From CAIVAT01 sp038212325 (GTDB taxonomy: Bacteria; Bacteroidota; Bacteroidia; Bacteroidales; FEN-979), in the NCBI GenBank assembly GCA_038212325.1, contig JBBQUQ010000106.1, positions 1-9,920 on the forward strand: a stretch of DNA of 9,920 nt. Direction: 5' to 3'. Below the pieces are notes generated by a model, which was not told the origin of the DNA, did not search any database, and saw nothing but the letters and a program-made list of their open reading frames with translations. Below, one piece after another: positions 7,101-9,920 of the stretch; positions within the stretch are counted from its first letter, which is position 1, and every line of letters starts with the position of its first letter. The translations under genes were made by a program, and so were the position numbers.

Positions 7101-7714
7101 AGTGACGGATTGAAACCAGGAATAAATGAAGTCGTTGAACCAATATGGAACGTCCAAGCCTTTGACCATACCCGGCCATTTCTTGCTTGATTAGGGACAA
7201 TTGAAGTATCGACAACTGTGAAATCATACAGTCCAACTTCTTTAAATGCGTTTAAAAAATCAAATTCTAATATATAATCACCTGTTTCAAACGGGGTATA
7301 AACAAGAGGAATATATCCAGCGGGATTAATAATATTAGGTCCCATAATTGCTTGATTATAATTATTAATATAACCGGCTTGACCTGAATTTATGGGAATT
7401 GTAATTGGACCAAAAACAACTGATCCATTATGCTTTATTCGGCAATATAAGGGTATAGGAACTGCCAGCTGATAGTTCAATCCAAAACAAATCTTTTCGG
7501 AAAGATTCTTAATCGAAATGTGAATAGAATGATTAGAATCAGCGGCATAAATTCCAAAAGGCTCAGTATAAGAAAGTCCTTTTGTCAAATATAAAGGAAC
7601 TGGGTTGTAAGTTGAATCTGGCCTTGTTTGCTTTATTCCTTCAGAAAATAAATTGCTGTTCATGAGTATTAATAAACAAATAAATGCAAATTTTCGTATT
7701 TGCTTAATTATCAT
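4184..7714 (-). CDS. Large secreted Ig/PKD-repeat protein with C-terminal FISUMP domain
   Basis: A 1176-aa secreted or surface protein. The start at 7714 is preferred because it begins a signal peptide (MIIKQIRKFAFICLLILMNS); an in-frame ATG at 7837 adds 41 residues that hide it. In residues from 7714: about 330-445 carry the TWNGLNGLGNQVPPNSFF and NTWWYSSTPDT type modules seen in Bacteroidota surface proteins; about 460-549 are PKD-like; about 550-905 are four Ig-like repeats of 89-90 aa, each with a YQWKVNG or FQWKVNG strand and one cysteine pair; about 997-1176 match the Fibrobacter succinogenes major domain (TDIRDGKTYPTVQIGSQCWM, ending PVRCLHD). No typical T9SS C-terminal sorting domain is visible. 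It is likely an adhesin or surface decoration protein; the ligand is unknown. The 3' half is GC-rich and the 5' half AT-rich. Confidence 0.82.
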   Translation of the reverse strand: MIIKQIRKFAFICLLILMNSNLFSEGIKQTRPDSTYNPVPLYLTKGLSYTEPFGIYAADSNHSIHISIKNLSEKICFGLNYQLAVPIPLYCRIKHNGSVVFGPITIPINSGQAGYINNYNQAIMGPNIINPAGYIPLVYTPFETGDYILEFDFLNAFKEVGLYDFTVVDTSIVPNQARNGRVWSKAWTFHIGSTTSFIPGFNPSLSVLSNDGIVDSIKFNQFLAMYPFQLYLNRNGCSEPPASFSLSRRSVIGKSNYPEFKVFFNNPDSAIFPSGTIGSIIPPSATFISNCSGLYYIIFTTNKVGLVQVHIDINSLSGIQSEDVIILDSVRNGIDTITWNGLNGLGNQVPPNSFFNIEISYLNGVVNFPIYNAPGNNNGFKVGVIRPLMQAPLQFWSDTLIPNGQFQVDGCLSTLLSGCHVWPGTQLPTTGFGIGRTLNTWWYSSTPDTIFNASLSSVIANIDSIAGPKEICFISGFLYEYSLIPNPLVGATGFNWKLVNGATIIQSWSTSSGILNNVTFPGPGSYKLIASGFNNCNIGVSDTLFITVTSPLTTNIVINTTQSNICSGTQVTFTAIPTNPGTSPVYQWKVNGAVSGSNSPVFAYAPANGDQVQCVLTSSMTVCISNNPAASNIVAMTVNPLLPVSVAVSASANNVCTGTTVAFTAVPVNGGSAPFYQWKVNGIPAGTNSPVYSYVPANNDAVACTLSSSETCATGNPATSPAVIMTVNPQLPASVSIAASSNPFCMGTSVTFSAAAVNGGPLAVFQWKVNGTNAGANSSTYNYNPVTGDVVTCILTSSLQCVSGSPASSNPIVMTGTPGLPASVAIAANPNPFCPGSPVTFTAAPGNGGASPVFQWKVNGANAGSNSLIFIYNPSDHDSVRCVMTSNLACISSNPAVSNKIVLSGSLAPPVSFSACFDTLTTVNAKPFKLKGGLPLGGAWSGPGVNALTGSFDPAVAGTGLKTIAYSYTNVYLCSASKTKTIAVQPVPAFTCGNTLTDIRDGKTYPTVQIGSQCWMAANLNRGTQVVSSLVQMDNCTDEKYCFGNDPAKCSKYSGLYQWDEMMRYDDTPAAQGICPPAWHIPTDNDWTTLCNFYNGYGFAGKPLQDSVISGFRALTGGVFYLNSSWSFADFAVLFWTSTPWGSYKALSHGMNIYNYSVSLYPSSRANALPVRCLHD
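5000..6067 (-). repeat. Four tandem Ig-like coding repeats, about 267-270 bp each
   Basis: Unit boundaries fall near 6067-5798, 5797-5531, 5530-5267 and 5266-5000. The same block (CACCTTCCAT or TACCTTCCAC on the plus strand, coding for the QWKVNG strand) recurs at 5141, 5408, 5675 and 5945, spaced 267, 267 and 270 bp, or 89, 89 and 90 codons. Each unit keeps a C-x-G-x-x-V-x-F strand near its start and a second cysteine in its CxLxSS-type strand. The units have diverged but still share the same register. Confidence 0.85.
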
Positions 7715-7843
7715 TTTAAACGAAGGGATAAAAAAATATCGCCCCTTGACAAATTTACATCCAATACTTCTCCAAAGGAATAATGAACGTAAAATTTGCT
7801 CAAGAGCAACACTCAATGGATAAAAAAGGGATGACATACTACA

Positions 7844-8251
7844 TTATGGAATTGTCACATAGAATGTTCCATAAGGAGGACCTGGTTGCGAGGCTGGTGT
7901 TGTATTTAACACGCAAGTACATCCTCCGGAGGGATAATTATTGACAACGTCTGCGACTAAAGTCCCACTAGTGTTTTGAGCGACAGTAAAATAGTAATTT
8001 CCTGGTCCTGTATATGCTTGAGGTGTTGCAATTGGTGCTCCGGCTTTTGTAATAACCACATAAGGCGTGCAGGGTGACGCTACTCCGCAAATATCAGGAT
8101 CCTGTGTTACATTAACTGTCAAATTCAATAAAGGGATATTTGGTGATTTTGCGGAGACATCACTATTTGTATAAACATTGGTAAATGCAATCCCGATAAA
8201 TGCTATCACAATGACTCCAGCCAGAAGTACTTTAGAAAATATTGATTTCAT
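7844..8251 (-). CDS. Small secreted, cysteine-containing protein of unknown function
   Basis: A 135-aa protein starting MKSIFSKVLLAGVIVIAFIG, a signal peptide or N-terminal anchor. ATG at 8257 and TTG at 8266 are in-frame alternatives. The mature part is rich in Thr, Val, Pro and Asn, beta-strand-like, and has four cysteines in two close pairs (CGVASPC and CTC), suggesting disulfides after export. It ends PPYGTFYVTIP without a further domain. It sits upstream of the large Ig/FISUMP gene on the same strand, with a 129-bp gap to that gene's preferred start, so the two are probably co-transcribed. I do not recognise the family. A partner or co-exported role with the large protein is inferred from linkage only. 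Confidence 0.6.
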   Translation of the reverse strand: MKSIFSKVLLAGVIVIAFIGIAFTNVYTNSDVSAKSPNIPLLNLTVNVTQDPDICGVASPCTPYVVITKAGAPIATPQAYTGPGNYYFTVAQNTSGTLVADVVNNYPSGGCTCVLNTTPASQPGPPYGTFYVTIP

Positions 8252-8266
8252 AATCATAGGTTTCAA

Positions 8267-8542
8267 TTGTCTTTAAATCATTCGTTTTTTTTTACACCTG
8301 CTTGAAGGTAAGGATTAGGGACAGGATTCCTATCCGCTCATTGATCGACCTTGTCAATTAACGAGCAATAAACTCTTTTCATAAGTGCAAACATTATAGG
8401 GAATTATTACATGATTTTATAAGAACATAAGTGGTAAATATACGAATAAAAAACCAAAAATCAAGAGAAATAAATGCTTACACATAAAGGGGAAAATATT
8501 ATTGTCCTTTCCTCTGTCCTTTAGTGAGCCTTTCTTTGCTCA
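8267..8542. other. AT-rich non-coding stretch between the cassette and the resumed phage genes
   Basis: No convincing gene is present on either strand. It must contain the promoter for the minus-strand cassette if that has its own. The closest match to the Bacteroidota -7 element on the minus strand is TAATGTTTG at 8396-8388, with one base too many between TA and TTTG and no -33 TTTG at the right distance. A nine-T run lies at 8284-8292. A direct repeat CTGTCCTTTA (8514-8523) recurs at 9656-9665. Confidence 0.4.
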
Positions 8543-8912
8543 ATGCAAACTTCCCAAAACAAACTTTCTGAACGTGAAATAGCCCAGGCTTGGGCTAAGA
8601 TCACCATTATCAAATGGAGAAAGAAGCTCGCCATCAACAAGGTGGGCAATTCCGGCGCTCTTTTCAAAAGCTTCAAATACAATGTTTTTGCTTCGGCACA
8701 GGGAAATGTGCTAAAAATCACCTCGCTATTTGAGTATTACGAGTCGCTTTGTTGATATGGGTGTTGGCAGAGGTGTCAAGATCGGCGATGTGAAAGAATC
8801 TGTCATTTCACGCAAACTTTCCGGGAAAATGCTTGGCAACCGAAGACGGCCTAAGAAATGGTATTCCAAGACCTTTCATGCCGAGGTGATGAAGCTGAGC
8901 GAAATATTTGCC
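8543..8912 (+). pseudogene. Phage tail/neck protein gene broken by a +1 frame change (HK97-gp10-like candidate)
   Basis: Frame 1 (8543-8755) encodes MQTSQNKLSEREIAQAWAK, continues through GNSGALFKSFKYNVFASAQ and FEYY, then hits a stop. The second frame continues the same protein as RFVDMGVGRGVKIGDV and RRRPKKWYSKTFHAEVMKL. The join FEYY-x-RFVDMGVGRG matches a pattern I associate with a small Bacteroidota phage protein upstream of the tape measure. It resembles the G-x-L-x-x-S and YxxYVEFGT elements of HK97-gp10-like tail-completion proteins. Four bases (8741-8744, GAGT) sit where one codon is expected, so one inserted base explains the shift. The 3' end runs in frame into the tape-measure sequence, so its own tail appears lost. 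The functional label is tentative. Confidence 0.55.
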
Positions 8913-9617
8913 AACAACGAAACCTCAACAGCCACCGTCATTTTTAACGGTGAAAAAGCCAATGCCACGCTCAAACAGTTGGAAGCCGAAGCAAGAAAGC
9001 TGAATGCAGAACTTCGCCAACTGAATATAAACTCCAAAGATTTTGGCGAAAAGGAAAAGGAGTTTCAGAAAGTAGATGGCAGATTAAAAGACCTGAGGGG
9101 AGAGATAAACCAGACCGGAGGGGCTTTTTCAAAACTTGCAGACCAAGCAAACAAGTATCAGCAGGTGCTTCAGATGATCACGGTAGGCCTCATCGGACTG
9201 GGCGCTGCAGCAGTTGGCATCATCAAGGGTAATGCAAAATTGGAAGATTCGCTGGCCGATATTCGCAAAACAACCAAACTGACGGTGGATAAAGTAAAAA
9301 AACTGAATACCGAACTGGGGAAGATCGACACCCGGACATCGCGGAGCGACCTTCGCGAAATGGCTGTGGTTGCCGGTCAGCTTGGTATTTCCCAAAAAGA
9401 CATCCTCCCGTTTGTCGATTCCATTGACAAACTCAATGTTGCTCTTGGCGCGGAAATACAAGGAGGCGCCAGCACTGTTGCAACCCAGATGGGAACCCTA
9501 CGAAATATCCTGACCGACATGAAAACGTCAGCGGTTTCCGATGATATGCTCCGCTTGGCAGATTGCAAAGCCCCTTTCTTCAAACATTGTTTACCAGGAT
9601 ATTCGCAAAAGCATTGA
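8889..9617 (+). pseudogene. Truncated phage tail tape-measure protein (N-terminal part only)
   Basis: The tape measure sets tail length and helps deliver DNA. From ATG 8889 there are 242 codons; the tape-measure-like sequence starts at NNETSTATVIFNGEKANATL (about 8910). Next come a long coiled coil (LEAEARKLNAELRQLN to about RGEINQTGG), a hydrophobic segment (MITVGLIGLGAAAVGIIKG), and the conserved tape-measure block KLEDSLADIRKTTKLTVDKV followed by REMAVVAGQLGISQKDILPF. The family is normally several hundred to over a thousand residues. After DDMLRLA (about 9560) the sequence becomes DCKAPFFKHCLPGYSQKH and stops, with no resemblance to a tape measure, so a deletion or rearrangement joint lies near 9556-9562. 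A separate start for the tape measure is not visible because it is fused in frame with the upstream remnant. Confidence 0.75.
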
Positions 9618-9810
9618 TACGGTTGATGCCATTGAGAAGTCCGTCACAAGGTAACCTGTCCTTTATTTTGCTTCTCAATGGCAATAAAATGAGGCCGGTT
9701 TGATTGAACTCTATTTGATGGGAGGGTGGACCGTGTTAAATCCTTCTGTGAATGATTATTTTGTCGTTGATGATATCACTTTAACCCATTTTGCAGCTAA
9801 ATTCTTATAA
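9541..9810 (+). pseudogene. Decayed reading frame with two internal stops, origin unknown
   Basis: One frame reads protein-like on both sides of two TAA codons (9652-9654 and 9685-9687). It runs from the likely joint near 9562 as IAKPLSSNIVYQDIRKSIDT and then DAIEKSVTR, stop, a short bridge, stop. It continues NEAGLIELYLMGGWTV and then NDYFVVDDITLTHFAAKFL to TAA 9808-9810. The last part has the look of a genuine C-terminus, but I do not recognise the family. It may be the far end of a gene brought next to the tape measure by deletion. Some of the resemblance to coding sequence could be chance, since each piece is only 30-40 codons. Confidence 0.35.
9627..9683. repeat. 13-bp perfect inverted repeat
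   Basis: TGCCATTGAGAAG (9627-9639) is the exact reverse complement of CTTCTCAATGGCA (9671-9683), with a 31-nt spacer. No T run follows, so it is not an obvious intrinsic terminator. It spans the first in-frame stop of the decayed frame and lies just before the second. It could be a structured RNA end, a tiny inserted palindrome, or a rearrangement scar. Confidence 0.6.
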
Positions 9811-9920
9811 CTTTCTTGTTTTGAACTGACAGCATGTTTTCAATTTCCGTTTTGAGCACTACAGATTTTTTACGGATAAAAGGGGCGTATTTGTATTGAA
9901 GCATATCATAGATGTTCTTT
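9797..9920 (-). CDS. C-terminal end of an unidentified gene entering from the right edge
   Basis: The minus frame is open from the window edge to TAG at 9797-9799, giving 40 residues. It includes YDMLQYKYAPFIRKKSVVL and ends NKKVIRI. It is basic and probably helical, without a recognisable motif. It ends convergently, overlapping the end of the decayed plus-strand frame by 14 bp. With only 40 codons the call is weak; it could be a host or mobile-element gene beyond the prophage end. Confidence 0.3.
   Translation of the reverse strand, partial: KNIYDMLQYKYAPFIRKKSVVLKTEIENMLSVQNKKVIRI

Noticed and set aside
8388..8396. Possible Bacteroidota -7 promoter (TAATGTTTG on the minus strand) for the secreted cassette
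   Set aside because: The spacing in the motif is off by one base and no -33 TTTG lies at the expected distance; too weak to list as a promoter.
9652..9687. Stop-codon recoding (TAA read as sense) to join the two parts of the 9562-9810 frame
   Set aside because: Other genes in the window end normally at TAA, TAG and TGA, and TAA recoding is not known to me in such phages; decay is simpler.

Overview
The window reads as a damaged prophage, or a mobile prophage-like island, in a member of the Bacteroidota. The support is gene-family content and style rather than a marker gene. A DUF6712-type structural protein, a GH108 endolysin with an EF-hand-like loop, an N-lipidated lysis protein and a Bacteroidota-type tape-measure start are packed with 4-14 bp gaps or ATGA overlaps and almost no Shine-Dalgarno sequences. 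A large secreted Ig/PKD protein ending in a Fibrobacter succinogenes major (FISUMP) domain is also typical of this phylum and its relatives.

Layout. (1) 1-374, minus strand: the 5' end of an IS3-family insertion sequence, with orfA complete and orfB running off the left edge. (2) 375-685: the tail of a phage gene cut by the insertion sequence, possibly portal-like. (3) 682-4176, plus strand: a dense morphogenesis and lysis operon holding a DUF6712-like protein, a small membrane protein, a 55-aa holin-like protein, a GH108 endolysin, a spanin-like lipoprotein gene split by a frame change, and two unrecognised phage proteins. (4) 4184-8251, minus strand: a two-gene cassette of secreted proteins, 135 aa and 1176 aa. 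It runs convergently into the phage operon and has a different base composition. (5) 8543-9617, plus strand: the phage operon resumes with a frameshifted gene that is fused in frame to the start of a tape-measure gene, which then stops after about 240 codons. (6) 9541-9920: a decayed reading frame with two internal stops, a 13-bp inverted repeat, and the end of an unidentified gene entering from the right.

How the genes fit together. The lysis genes follow the usual order of holin, muramidase, then outer/inner membrane fusion protein. The structural and tail genes around them have at least four lesions: the IS insertion, two +1 frame changes, and a truncated tape measure. This copy is therefore unlikely to make phage, unless some frame changes are assembly errors. 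The secreted cassette looks like cargo carried between tail genes. Its large gene is itself a composite, with an AT-rich 5' half and a GC-rich 3' half joined sharply near 6020. No tRNA, rRNA, CRISPR array or convincing promoter was found.
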